DNA of 64,000 nt from Nelumbo lutea (GCA_022828595.1 JAKGHH010000008.1:22684378-22748377), one strand, 5' to 3'. Positions 24,301 to 35,219 are shown, counted from the first letter of the stretch. Program-made: numbers and translations. The notes: generated from the sequence alone by a model not told the origin.

Positions 24301-26476
24301 TCACTAGGAGAATGCTAACTCATCATTCTTTTATACAATTTAATAAAAAAATTATAGTTACCAATAAAAAAAGAAAACTTAGCTGATAATAGTTATAAGG
24401 TAAGGATATAAAAAAGAAAACTTGGCTTCGGTTGGCAAACTCACCACAAGCTGGGTTATATATCTTCCAGAATTTATGCAAATCAGCCTCTCAGACCTTG
24501 CTGAGAATTTCTGGGGCATTTCAGAGATTCAAACCTGTAATGCAATTCAGTTCGATCTGAACTGAAGTTTCTGATGTATGTTTGCTTTGATTTTAGGTGT
24601 TATCTTGACACCTAAACAGCTTTTACCTGTTTTTGTTTTTAATAAAAAATACTCTTCAAAAAAAAAGGTATCAAAAACCCATTCTGCTATACAGTATGTT
24701 ACTCTCCACACCCAATTAAAATTAAAATCCCTTCTTCTAAATGAACTGGAATTATTCAGACCTAGAGATGGATCCACAAGGATATGCAAAAGAACTATTG
24801 TTTCCTTTAATAAAAGGCACCATATATTTCTAAATATTGCAGCATATAGCAAAAGACACTGTAGCTCACAAACTTTGTCTGCAAACAGATTGGGTTGAAT
24901 TTGGATAGGGTATATATTCAAACCCAGATTTAATAAGAATACAGGAGTTCTGAATTCAATTCAATATCTGATGGATACGTAACCATGGACTCATAATTCA
25001 TTCCTTTACTAGTATTGGGCATGTTTATTGTTCACAACTCCTTGTTGCATCTTTTTCCTTAATTTAATAAATCTATTCTTTGTGGTTGCTGATAAAAAAA
25101 TGGATATCCAATTTGATTTGAACATCAGTAAATCTGTATAAAACTAGCATAAATCTACAAAAGCAAATTTAAAACAAAAAATATGCATTGCAGATAGAAA
25201 AAATAGGTTTATCTAAACCCCAAATCCCACTTAATTCTAAAGAATTTTAAGTTAAACTTTTAAAAAAGGTCTTTTGTGTCACATTGTTAAATCAGATTTA
25301 ATCTGACTGTGTTTAATCAGATTTGAATCCAACCCATTTGCGTCCTATTAGAAAGAAGCACCCATGAAACCTAAAGATAATATAAGCCAGCCGAAAAAAC
25401 TCCATGAGCCAAAGGCCCAAAGCCAAGGGAAATGTGGAAGTATAAAGAAGTAAATGAACAATAGACTCCTCAGTCAGTAGCTTTCCACATGCAAAATCTA
25501 TTTGGAAAATAGAGACCTCTATGATTTTAATGATCCACTGTGAGGCTTTCTAAAAAATGATCCATTGTGAGGACCTTATCAAGGAAGACAAACCACATAA
25601 GGCGTCAGTCTTAGGGAGACCTTCCTTAAATCATATGAAAGCAGCCTGCTAAAGGATTGTTTTCCCAATCAAAAGCCGTTGATCTAATTCCACATTATTT
25701 TGCATGTGGTTGTCAAGTTGAAACAATTAAAAAAAAGAGGAGGCAGCAATTCTTTATATTAATTGGTCTTATGAAAGCATCAAGCTTAACCTAAAGAATT
25801 TGGCTGCAGAGAAAATGGAAGAGGAAAATACTAACAAAAGAAATAGAAAAGAAACCAATTGCTTTCTGCTTCAGCTTTGCAGATTGAAAATCAAAGAAAA
25901 CATGGAATAGAAAATAATGTTATGGTCACCTTTTCCATTTTCCATCAATATTGTGCATACCTTTCTCCCCTAATGTTTTTGGAATAAAAAATCTGATAAA
26001 AGAAAAAGGAAAAGAAAATCTTTTGGCAAATTTCTTCAGCTGATGATGATAAATATTGTGATCAGATCTTCCCCAGTGAAGTCTTTGCCTTCCAGAGTTG
26101 GCACTTGCATAGTTCACATCAATGTATAGTATTAGTTGTTGATACTTGATATGGCTTTTTTTCTTCAAACATATACCCGCCTAAGTTCCGTTTTTTCTTC
26201 AATTTGTGCCTCATATTTCTTCTCATTACCAGTCAGCATTGTAGACACAAGAAACCAATCTATCTATTATTGTAGAAATAAATGAGTAGTTCATTTGCAG
26301 TCCATACGCTCAGTTTCCCAAATATAACAGATCCACTGGATAGTTGTGGTTCTCGATATCTTTTTCATTAAAAAATCCCATTATGGAAAGAAATATTAGG
26401 CCTACCATTAATAAATATAAGTTATTTTATGTTGATTATGTTTCAGGTACTTAGAAGAGAGGCAAGGCTGGGTTGA
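18352..26476 (+). CDS. TRS31: TRAPP complex subunit TRS31/TRAPPC5, 8 exons
   Basis: Exons are 18352-18423, 18670-18758, 19016-19079, 19370-19447, 22828-22904, 23010-23076, 23178-23285 and 26447-26476. All introns are GT-AG, all phases agree, and the joined frame gives 194 residues, the normal length for plant TRS31. It starts [11 protein letters not shown] and includes [82 protein letters not shown] and a REARLG end. These are the conserved blocks of the Bet3/TRS31/TRS33 fold. The protein is part of the TRAPP core, the exchange factor for Rab1/Ypt1-type GTPases in ER-to-Golgi and Golgi trafficking. The reading frame looks intact. Introns 4 (3.4 kb) and 7 (3.2 kb) hold LINE/SINE debris, and the last coding exon has only 10 codons including the stop. 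Confidence 0.96.
20600..21130 (+). pseudogene. LINE (L1-type) RNase H remnant inside TRS31 intron 4
   Basis: The plus-strand frame 20627-20812 reads [20 protein letters not shown], then [19 protein letters not shown] and [16 protein letters not shown]. This is the N-terminal half of the RNase H domain of plant L1-type LINEs, with the FDG aspartate and RAE glutamate. After a stop it continues in other frames (VEGD-like, then IAR) to about 21000 with several frameshifts. It is 5'-truncated and dead, in the same orientation as TRS31. Confidence 0.8.
23577..23752 (-). mobile_element. SINE (Au-like), inside TRS31 intron 7
   Basis: Read on the minus strand it starts GGGCCTTGGTGTAACAGTTG, which resembles a tRNA-type A box. 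It carries GGTTCAAATCT as B box and ends GGGAGCCTCGTGCACTGGGC then TGCCCTTTTT. The GAGCCTCGTGCACTGGG...CCTTTTT tail is characteristic of the plant Au SINE family. It lies in antisense orientation to TRS31. A 3' piece of a related copy is at 57672-57758. Confidence 0.75.
23753..24115 (-). pseudogene. LINE RNase H C-terminal fragment inside TRS31 intron 7
   Basis: Read on the minus strand it encodes [20 protein letters not shown], then [20 protein letters not shown] and LGISFLGC. This corresponds to the EGDSKLVVGWLQ...RRSANALVDYLAK part of the intact RNase H at 46043. The first catalytic part is missing and the SINE follows directly downstream. It is 5'-truncated, antisense to TRS31 and non-functional. 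Confidence 0.75.
24118..24386 (+). pseudogene. LINE 3'-end fragment inside TRS31 intron 7, opposite orientation
   Basis: The plus-strand frame reads [20 protein letters not shown], the end of an RNase H domain (RSANxxADxxAR), then runs into an AATAAAAAAATTATAGTTACC tail rich in A. It lies head-to-head with the LINE fragment at 23753-24115, so two independent insertions, or one inversion, are needed. Confidence 0.65.
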
Positions 26477-27180
26477 TGTTTGCACGAGCATTTAGTAGGG
26501 TTATGTTAACTGATTAGTTGGATAAAATACTCTCAATGCTGTCAACTTGGAAAGCATATTTGAAGGGCTTGATTTCTCTTTTCCATGGTTTAATTATTAT
26601 CGAGCGGTGATAAACCCTGCAGATTTAACTTAGAATGTATCTCATTTATGCCATGGCAGATGGTTGGCCTCACTTTTCTACTTTTCTGTATTCCTTTTGG
26701 CGTTTGTATTAATGTATGCGTATTGTTTTACCATGCACCGATTTTATTACCCGTTGGGATGGGATTTCACTGTCTCTGGTTGTACGCCATATACTCAGTT
26801 CATCTTGTTTTGAAGGAATTGAACCATGTAAAAAGGAGTCAATGGAAATTTTGATGTTTTCTTATATCAATGTCATAAAGGTCCAAAGCAAAACTTGTAT
26901 AAGTTCAGCTGCAATCAATCAAGGTTTAGAGTATTGGAAATATTAATTGATGTTTGATGTTTGTTGGTGATATAATATTAATTTATGATACCAGCGAAAG
27001 ATTAAATGTAAAATTAGGTTCAGAGACAATTGTGTTAAAAAAAATGTGGTTTTACAATAAGTAGGACTAAAACATAATATATGCAATGTGCATTTAATAA
27101 TAATAGGAGTGCAAATCAATGGAAATTATGGAATATTAGGATTGGAGATCAAGAGGTCATTCAATGTAGTCCCTTCCATT
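26477..27180 (+). other. TRS31 3'UTR and spacer
   Basis: The 3'UTR should start here. Short open frames at 26648-26946 resemble nothing known. I could not pick a poly(A) site with confidence. Confidence 0.4.
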
Positions 27181-27650
27181 ATCCTGGTTCAAGAATTCAT
27201 AACAAAGTAGAGAATAACGAGGATATCAAACTATAGAATTAGAGTGAGATGGATAAAATAGAGGGTACAAAAACGAGGATGCATCTTAGAGTCTTATGTG
27301 GCATGCAAATACCACTTAGGCTAAAAGGAAAATCCCATAAAATAGGTGTAAGGCCAATCATGCTGTATGGAGTAGAATGTTTGGCAGTTAAAAACATGTC
27401 TAAAAAATGAGGGTACAAAATACACAAATGCCTATTTAGATAAGCAGTAGAACTAGAAAGGCCAAGGTTCGAAATGAAGTCATACAAAAGAACCTAAGAG
27501 TAGTTATAATTGATTATAAAATGAGAAAATTTGGACTAAAATGGTTTGATCACATGCATAAAAAACCACAAAAATTGGACTGAAATGGTGTGGTCACATG
27601 CATAGAAAACCATCAACAGCAGCTGTTGAGAAAAGTGATCTGTTACAAGC
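27180..27650 (+). pseudogene. RTE-like LINE reverse-transcriptase C-terminal remnant
   Basis: In the plus strand a degenerate frame reads LRLKGKSHKIGVRPIMLYGV followed by ECLAVK (about 27310-27395), and later KW.GHMHRKP near 27580-27615. This matches the common plant RTE-type LINE signature (LKGKFY..VRPxMLYGxECWAVK, then LRWFGHVxRRP). Stops and frameshifts break it throughout. The KWFGHMH part occurs twice (27540 and 27578), a small local duplication. Confidence 0.7.
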
Positions 27651-28260
27651 AAGGTTCAAAATATTGATACGCTCGATATGCCAGTAGGGGTGTATCAGGC
27701 GAATAGAATGGTGAAACATGATTCGTGCAACTTATCTCATACAATCAGGACAAGGCTTGGACAGTGATGATAATGGATATGCTAGGAAATTTAAATAAAT
27801 TCCCAAAAAAAAAAAATCAATCCCACTAAACACAAATTCTAAATGACCTTAAATAAGTCATATGTACACAAGACAAGAGGCACATATTTTGCCATTATTT
27901 GTATAGTGGAAACACAAAGAAGTATGGAGAAAATTTTAGGAGATGTGTCCTGATATGTTTTAGACATACATGCATGGATACTATGAAAAAATTAAGATAT
28001 GCATATAGATAAGTTGAGATTAAGAAACTGAAATAAATTCCAGAAAAATATATCGATAACACTAAATATTAATTTTAAGTAACTATAAATAAATCATATG
28101 GATCTTGAAAGTTGAAACACAAACACCGTGGTATTTGTACTTGAATCCTATTTGGTGAGAAATTGTGTTTTTCATCCAATGTCAACACCACATCGATTAG
28201 GGTGTTGAAACTTACTTCCAAAGTAGTATGGATGTTTCTTGAAACATCCACTAGCTAGGT
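27651..28260. other. No gene; truncated CAAGGTTC-type repeat at the left
   Basis: CAAGGTTCAAAATATTGATACG at about 27651 resembles the left end of the hAT MITE at 41023. No matching right end was found. The rest is AT-rich and unremarkable. Confidence 0.45.
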
Positions 28261-28936
28261 TAAGGCTGTAAATGGGTCAGTTTGGTTTTGTGGTTTTGTT
28301 ACATGTAGGGATGGCAACAAGACGAGTACAGGAAATGTTTTGTTTTCCTTCCTAAACCTCCCAATTTGTACCCTCCCCAAAATTCATAGTGGTTACTCTC
28401 CCCATATATGAAAACGCCAAACCCTTCCGGACCCTATCCTCTCCACATTTTGTTTTCTTGAGAAATATTCTCTCCACGTTTGAGAGTGGGTGGGTCAGGT
28501 TGACTAGTTGGATTTAGAACCCACATCTAATTTCCGATTATTTCTTATCATATATAAGCAATAAACAAATAAAATGAACAAGCATAAAAAATTCTAATTA
28601 TTTGATTAGAACATGTAAAAAATACATAAAATATCAATTATCCTTCACATAAAATTCAAAATATTATTAAACTCAACACCGAAAACATAAGTTTACATGC
28701 TTCCAACTATATGTGGATTGAACTTAACCTAATATTGTATCATACCAGTAACTGTACAAGTTGTAAAGCCTAAAACCCATACCTACCCCAAAATTTGTTT
28801 TTCAAATAAAAAAAAAATCTCATTGAGATGGATAGGGTTGTAGTTGCCATCCCTATTTACGTCCAATCTTTCCAACCGAACCTACCTATTCGAATTGAGG
28901 ACCACACCACTGAAACTGACCGAATTGTCACCCAAA
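28261..28936. mobile_element. Outer hAT-like element containing a nested element
   Basis: The left end is TAAGGCTGTAAATGGGTCAG. The right end, reverse-complemented, is TTTGGGTGACAATTCGGTCAG. The two match over about 25 bp with mismatches. Both arms lie outside 28306-28855, which is a separate element, so the original insert was only about 125 bp long or has lost its core. No clear target-site duplication remains. Confidence 0.55.
28306..28855. mobile_element. Nested hAT-like element, TAGGGATGGCAAC termini
   Basis: It begins TAGGGATGGCAACAAGACG and ends GTAGTTGCCATCCCTA, an inverted pair. It sits inside the element 28261-28936, with weakly similar flanks GTTACATG and TTTACGTC (5 of 8). Its interior (CTCCCCA..TACCCTCCCC, ATATAAGCAATAAACAAA, TCAATTATCC) is repeated at 36180-36560, so both belong to one family of about 550 bp or more. 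Confidence 0.7.
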
Positions 28937-29225
28937 CATGAGTCATTTATGGTCAGTTCAGTTCAGTTTGATTGGGTGGTCAGCTATACCATCATCCTTC
29001 ACTGTAAAGACAATTCAGATTTACTTTTTGCTTGCTGCTGTTGAGCAAGGACAACGACAAAAGCATCATTCTCTTATTTTATTGTTGACAGGGCATCTAA
29101 TCAACGATAGAAATGTAAAGAGAGTCCTCTTATTTGACAAGTTTTCTTTTAAACTTAATAAACTAAATAGATAAAAATATTAGAGGAAGCAAAAATAACA
29201 AAAAAAGTAAAACACATAATAAATA
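28937..29225. other. No gene seen
   Basis: A short AT-rich spacer with a 78-codon chance frame. Nothing was recognised. Confidence 0.45.
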
Positions 29226-29513
29226 GATAGAAATGAAGGTTTTTAAAATCGAATCAGACAATGAACCGGTAATGAATCCGGTTTTCGGGTCAAACAGTCC
29301 CACTGTTCAAACTAAATGAACATGTTCTGACAAAAAAATAAAGAACTGCTAAGCCATTGGACAGTTTGAACAGTTTGACTGCCCAGGTCAGCAGTTTGCT
29401 AATCAAACCAACAGTTCTTAGGAAAATAGTAGTTCTGGGGTAAAACGGAATCGGTCACTTAACCGGTTCCCAATTTTTCGGGTCTGATCTGGTTTTGAAA
29501 ACCATGATAGAGA
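29226..29513. mobile_element. hAT-like MITE, GGTTTT(C/A)AAAA termini
   Basis: The element spans 29234-29505 (272 bp). The left end is TGAAGGTTTTTAAAATCGAA. The right end, reverse-complemented, is ATGGTTTTCAAAACCAGAT. The flanks are GATAGAAA and GATAGAGA (7 of 8). Internal ACCGGT and GAACAGTTTGA motifs occur in both orientations. It belongs to the same family as 37521-37814 and probably 15352-16045. Confidence 0.7.
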
Positions 29514-30051
29514 TTAGAGAGAGAAACCTTGGACCTCTGATAAAGGGAGTAGGGTGCAAATTGAAAGTCTTGAATCTTGATTCTTGAACACTTGAATCCC
29601 AACCTTGCATTTGGAGTTTGTACTTGTACGATTGGAAATTTGGAATAGTTGAAAATACTAAAACAGAATTAAAAAACAAAAGAGAAAAAAAATAGAGAGT
29701 CCTTTTTTAACTTTGTCTTTTTTGATTCCATACTCGCGTTGGAGTCTCGGAAAGTAGAAGGAACAGAATCTAGACTAGAGCATCAAATGTACCAAACGAG
29801 GGCTGGCTTGTGGTGTGTTAGCTGGTTTATTTCAGCATTAACAAATCGAATCCAACAATCAGCACTTTAGGGAAAAAGGGGTCAAAGGAGAAATTATTAA
29901 TGGTGCATGACACTGAATAACAAAAAAAGAAGCATCAAATGTTGTGCCATTTTTTTGGAAACTAAGAAAAAAAAAAAGAAATTCCATTATGAAACTACTA
30001 TAATGGAATATTGGGATTGGAACATGTGTGATGAGGGAGAGACAGACACAA
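29514..30051. other. No gene seen
   Basis: A mixed AT-rich spacer whose open frames resemble nothing known. Confidence 0.45.
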
Positions 30052-30446
30052 CTCATGAATAGGGCTGTTAATGGGTTGGGCCTACCCGATGGACTTAAAC
30101 CAATTAAACCAATTATAACAGTTCTGGTTCCATGATTTTGTTCCAATTAATAGTTGGGTTGGTTCTAGTTTTAGTCTATCTCAAACCAATTCAGATCCAG
30201 AATCAATTATTTTATTATAAATAGCACAATATAATTAAAATATTTAATTTATTAATATATAAATAATTTAGTATTTTCCTATCATTTTTATTAAGATTAT
30301 ATTATCAAATTTTAAAATTTAAATTATTATTTAAATTAACCATGATATTTATGGATTTACAATTTTGTCCCAATTAATAATCGGTTTGGGACTGGTTCTA
30401 CTAGACCCTAACCCAGACCAAATCTGTTGATAGCTCAACTCACGAG
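30052..30446. mobile_element. Old hAT-type MITE
   Basis: The element spans 30060-30438 (379 bp). It begins TAGGGCTGTTAATGGG and ends TTGATAGCTCAA, a degenerate inverted pair. The flanks are CTCATGAA and CTCACGAG (6 of 8). The interior has AACCAATT motifs and an A+T-rich centre. The ends have drifted more than in the other copies. Confidence 0.55.
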
Positions 30447-32120
30447 TAGGTATAGGAGATGTGTAGGACGTTTTCCACTTCTTCCATTGCATTAATAGGC
30501 CATAGTTACTATGGGTTGGGTCAGTTTACACACTTAAAAACCGAAATCGACCAGACTTTTGTGTTGTATATAATTTTTGGAAACCAACCAAACTGGATCG
30601 AGTCAGACCAATTTAATCAATTTGTTTAGGTAGTGAACATCCCTAGCTAGGGGTGGGCATATTTCGATTGAAACCTGAAAATTAAACGAAAATTTTGGTT
30701 TTCCTTTTTTCAATTGGGTTATTTCAGTTAACAATTTCGGTTCTCAAATTTGAAAATTCAGTTAATTAAAAAATCCAATTTAACTAGTCTGGTCTGGTTT
30801 TGAAAACAAAATAAAGGGAAAAACTGATATGGAAAAGATATGGTATAGGAAGAGTTTTGACCAATCAAAACCTACCCATGAATTTTGATAAATAACACCT
30901 GATTGGCCACTACGTTTATGATTCCAATTGACTGATCAGAAGTTTCTCAGATATCATATCTTTTTGATATCATAGTCATACCCTCTAAAATAAGCATGCA
31001 TATATCTTAATTTTCAGAAAACTAATATAATAAGCGAGTATTTATAAATATAAATTTTGATAATCAACTTTTTTTAACATTTATTGATAAGCAATTGAAA
31101 CATGGCATACTAGTTGTCTTTCAACCTAAAGACCAAGGATTACGTCCTTGTAATTTTGATACCAAATAATTATAAGTTATAATAATTACTAATTACCGTA
31201 CTAATTATAAGTATGGAGCAACCACACCTATATATATCCTTTATGTTTTTTATCATTATATTTGGTATTCACTATTTATCCTAGTTAATTTGAATTTTTA
31301 TTTAATTTAAATAATTAAATCAAATTTAATTCATATTTAATATGAACCTCACATTCTTTGGAGTGACTATCTTTTATTATATTGGGTGGGGGTCCTGGTC
31401 CCCCCAAACTTTTCCCCACCTTATATCTAACTAGGGGTAGCCCATCCCATATACCAACAACCAGATTGGGTTAATGCTTGGCCTAGAGAAAATGTTATTG
31501 GGTAGGCAAAGTCACATTAATACTGATATTAATACTGATTTATCTCAATCATAATCCAATTTGATTTTTTGAAATCGTAATTCTAACTTTAACAAAATTC
31601 ATTATTTTTTCCTATGTCAATCCAATTTGTTTGAATTGGACTTTTATATTATAGGGTCGGATTGAACAATGTCTCAATATTAACTTAGCCCGAAATTTAA
31701 TAGGATTCATTTTTTAAGTTTAACCTTAACACAAACTTTACATCGAACTTTCCGATAGGATTTTAGTTGTAGAATTAACTATTTATTTTTTCTAAGAGTG
31801 GATAGACACATGTTTGAGTATGAAAGGTTATATTTAAAAGTAGGTATTCATCATCATCTAAGCCCTATACCAACCACATGGGATTCCATTCCATTAAGTA
31901 CCATATCTATTGTTAAATTATTAACATTTAAATCATTTCTTACTATTTCAACTCATGTTATTTTTTACCTGCCCCTATCCTAGTAATAATGATTAATAAT
32001 ATTATCAATTATAAACTATTTTAATGAAAAATAACACGGAGAGACTATTTAAAAAGAGAAATTGTCTAAAACTCACCATGCAACTAATTTGACCTTAAAA
32101 AGACTAATAGGTGTTAATAT
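30447..32120. other. Gene-free AT-rich region with hAT end fragments
   Basis: CATCCCTAGC at about 30639 and TAGGGGTGGGCAT at 30649-30661 look like the right end of one hAT-like element abutting the left end of another. Their partner ends are not found. Very AT-rich sequence follows to 32120, with no coding signal. Confidence 0.45.
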
Positions 32121-33063
32121 ATTACTATTTTAACTGATGCAGCACAGTCTAGTAGGCTAAGACTTGGCTCCTTGCTGTGACGGATGGCACCTGAGAGGAA
32201 GAAGAAGGTGAAGGGTTCCCGGGGAGCTCTCCCAGCGGGAACACTCCGATGGCTAAGTTAGAACTCTTGAGGAAACTCAAAGAAGATACAGAGAGTTAAG
32301 AGTGCTGAAAGTGCTAACTTCAATACCTTTGCTTCATGAGGGTTGGGGTCCTTTTATACCGGAGCTCGGTCACATCAGGCATAACCGCCACTGCCCTAGC
32401 CGTTACCGCCAGGGCAGGGGTGGCAGGTGCAGGTTGCTGCTACTGCAAGGTACGGACTCGACAAGCGTGTCATGCTTTTCAAAGATGGCGGGCAAAACAC
32501 CGCCTGACAAGGTATTCGAGCATTGCCACCGGATTCGGTAGGTACGGATGTCAAGCTGGCACGGATGTCAGGCAGATCTCCCTGCAATCTATCGAGCTAC
32601 CATACACCGAACCACCCGAGACAGATTTGCCTTGCACCGAGATGCCGAGGTACACCGAGGTGCCCGCACTGGAGGCAAGCCTTAAGCAAGTTCAAACAGG
32701 AGTCTCGACAGTGCTGCCCCGAGATGTTTCTCCCTTGGGACACTTAGCCAAAAGTCGGGGTGCTCCTTCCTTAGGAAGGGAGAGCTCGGGGCCCCTTAGG
32801 AGGAGCTCGGGTCTCAAGGGGAGCTCGGGTCCCCTTGCATGGGGGAGCTCGGGGAGCTCCGCCTTTAGGCTTGGGGCAAACTGGGCCTTGCTACTCGACG
32901 AACTGTCACACCCATCGAGTCGTTTGGCCGGGCCTCGGCGAGCTCACTGTGCCGAGTAACGGCCAGGTTGTCACGCTGAATTGTCACTTATGCCAAGTCA
33001 TGTCCACGTGTCCCCGTGCTACAAGGTCGGGCCAAATCACCCTACATCAATTACTATTTTAAC
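32121..33063. mobile_element. GC-rich insert, probable solo LTR of a Ty3/gypsy element
   Basis: The insert 32135-33049 (915 bp) begins TGATGCAGCA and ends CCTACATCA, so it has TG...CA ends with a TGATG/CATCA inverted pair, as in many gypsy LTRs. It is much richer in G+C than its surroundings and full of GAGCTCGGG repeats. It is flanked on both sides by the identical 14 bases ATTACTATTTTAAC (32121-32134 and 33050-33063), much longer than the 5-bp duplication expected for an LTR element. No gag-pol lies beside it. Open frames of up to 207 codons here reflect the GC content, not genes. Confidence 0.65.
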
Positions 33064-33880
33064 CTTCATAGAAAAATATTAAATATATACAAAATAAATT
33101 AACAGGTGTTAATATATTACCGTTTTAATATTTAGACATGAAAAATATGAAAAAGTTCAAAAAATATTTTCAAATATAAAATACACAAAAACATAGAAAT
33201 TACAAAAAATTATAGAAATTGCCAACAAAATAAAAATTATTTTCAAATATAAAATACACAAAAACATAGAAATTACAAAAAATTATAGAAATTGCCAACA
33301 AAATAAAAAATATTTTCAAATTATAGAAATATAGAAATTGAAAAATAAAATCAGAAAATAAAAATTGTAGGAAAACACCAAAAATTATAGAAAAACACAG
33401 AAATTACAAATAAATAACAAAAATACAGGAAAATTTATAGATTGTAGAAAATAGAAAATGTAAAAAAAATATTGAAAATTATAACAAAACACTAAAAATG
33501 CAAAAAAAAAAAAAAACAAGAAACTAAAAACTGAAAAAGACCATTTTTCCTCTAACTCGCCATTCAAGGGTAATTTGGTCATGAAAATTATTATTTATGC
33601 TAACATGGACACCTCTGTTAAGAAGCATTAACGGTGCACACTAAGAGAATGTGAGTTTTGGAAAATTAAAACTTACTGACTTGGTGAGTTTTAAATATTT
33701 TGAAAAGTTGTGGTGGGTTTAAGGGAAATGTTAAAAATTCATGGTGAGTTTTAGATAGTTTCCCTTTGAAAAATATAGCTGATATGATCATAGTACCATT
33801 CAGCATTAGCCCATTAGTATGTGATACAAGCCGATATGAAGATGGCATCAGCCCATACTATGAATACAGGTAGAATAAAT
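33064..33880. repeat. A-rich tandem repeats, no gene
   Basis: At about 33165-33312 a unit of about 72 bp (TTTTCAAATATAAAATACAC, then AAAAACATAGAAATTAC and AGAAATTGCCAACAAAATAAA) is repeated twice with a partial third copy. The stretch up to 33520 continues as degenerate ACAAAAATTATAGAAA repeats. No coding sequence was seen. Confidence 0.65.
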
Positions 33881-34243
33881 TTATGCTCTATTCGCTTTTC
33901 GGTAAGTCACTTATCCGGGTAAATGCACTTACCCAGGTAGGTGTTTCTCAGGAAAGGCTTATCCGGGCAAGTGCATTTACCCATGTTCTTTTATTTCCCA
34001 TGTAAATAAGGCAATGGTCATCTTATCCATAAAAAATCCATTACTAAAAAGGTCATTTTTGTCCCATCCAAGTATTGACAACTTTTCTGTAGATGGAAAA
34101 GTTAATTTACCACTTAGGAAAATAAACTTTTACTGGTCCCCACATAAATCTGAAAAATGAACATAGGTTTCTTGGTCAATGGGAATCAAAATCCCATTGA
34201 CAAACTTTCCCCCTTTCAAAATCCAAAAAAAGAACACCCGTTA
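33881..34243. mobile_element. Tourist-like MITE, copy 2 (inverted)
   Basis: The element spans 33884-34240 (357 bp) between TTA at 33881-33883 and TTA at 34241-34243. It begins TGCTCTATTCGCTTTTCGG and ends AAAAAAAGAACACCCG, i.e. the reverse orientation of copy 1 at 6696-7091. The internal CCCATTGAC and TTACCCAGGTA motifs are shared. It is more diverged at the ends than the other two copies. Confidence 0.8.
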
Positions 34244-34458
34244 TGTTTTGATATCATTCCACACATGCCATATATCCATAACAACAAAAACTGATACATA
34301 TCTACCTATCAATACTTTGGCTGTAATTTAACTATTATGCCACATTTGGTAGGTTCAAACTAAACCTTTTGGAACACTGAACATGCGAAAAATGCAGTAG
34401 TCACGATCTCATGAATAAAAGTTGAGTGGCATTTGGAAAACTAAGTCTAATCAGATCA
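34244..34458. other. Spacer
   Basis: Short AT-rich spacer with nothing recognised. Confidence 0.4.
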
Positions 34459-34820
34459 TATTGGATAATGGGTGCAAATCGGACTGGCTGGGCCAGATTT
34501 TTCAACCCAGGCCCAATCCTAAGAATTAAGTTTAATTTTTATGCTCGAGGTCAAATATGAATTGCTCAATCTGGATTTAGCATGAACTGAATTTTGATGC
34601 ACTTGGATTGGGTTTGGACTCGGACAGGGCCAGGCTCGGGTTAGGTTCAGGTTACCTAAGGGTTAGGCCTGGTCTTGGCCCAAAAAATAGAAAAAGTCCA
34701 AACTTTTGGACCCATGCCCAAACTGACGATTGAAAATCCAAACCCAACCCAACGTAAACTTGTGGGTTGGGTCATCCTGGCTCAGGATGGGCCCGCCCGA
34801 ATTCACCCCTAATATTGGAT
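34459..34820. mobile_element. hAT-type MITE with perfect 8-bp TSD
   Basis: The element spans 34467-34812 (346 bp) between identical TATTGGAT at 34459-34466 and 34813-34820. It begins AATGGGTGCAAATCGG and ends CCGAATTCACCCCTAA, an imperfect inverted pair. The interior holds many GGGTTGGG/CCCAACCC-type motifs in both orientations. Confidence 0.85.
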
Positions 34821-35023
34821 AAGAGTAATGGTGGAGAATTTTCTTTTGGGGTTTGTTATATAGATTTTTTTTTGTTTTTGGTTTATAGTAGTGAAAAAAA
34901 TTATATTAAGTCAGTTACATCATGGAGATTCGCAACATAGACAACACAAATATTATTATAGGAAGTCAAAATTGCATATATGGTGAGAGGACTATCATGT
35001 CTTTGGATTATAGGTTTTGTGAC

Positions 35024-35175
35024 TAGGGTTGTCAATTGTACTGGATTTGGTCCAATCCGGTTCAGTCCAATGTGAGTCCATTACAAATGGGCCTGGTCCA
35101 ATCCAGTCCAATGAATATTTTGAACCATTTTGGACTGGTTCAATATAAATTGGATCAGATATTGGCTCAGCTGCT
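35024..35175. mobile_element. Partial hAT-type element (GGTCCAATCC family)
   Basis: It begins TAGGGTTGTCAATTGTACTGG and contains repeated GGTCCAATCCAGTCCAAT motifs like those in 5647-6030. The right end is not recognisable. It lies just upstream of the X8-domain exon. Confidence 0.55.
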
Positions 35176-35219
35176 TGAACCATTCTGCTAAAACCATATC
35201 TTTCTTTCTGTGGCCTCAG

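Noticed and set aside
32336..32959. 207-codon open frame, among the longest in the window
   Set aside because: It lies inside the GC-rich probable LTR, overlaps other long frames on the same and opposite strands, and has the composition of the GAGCTCGGG repeats rather than a protein.
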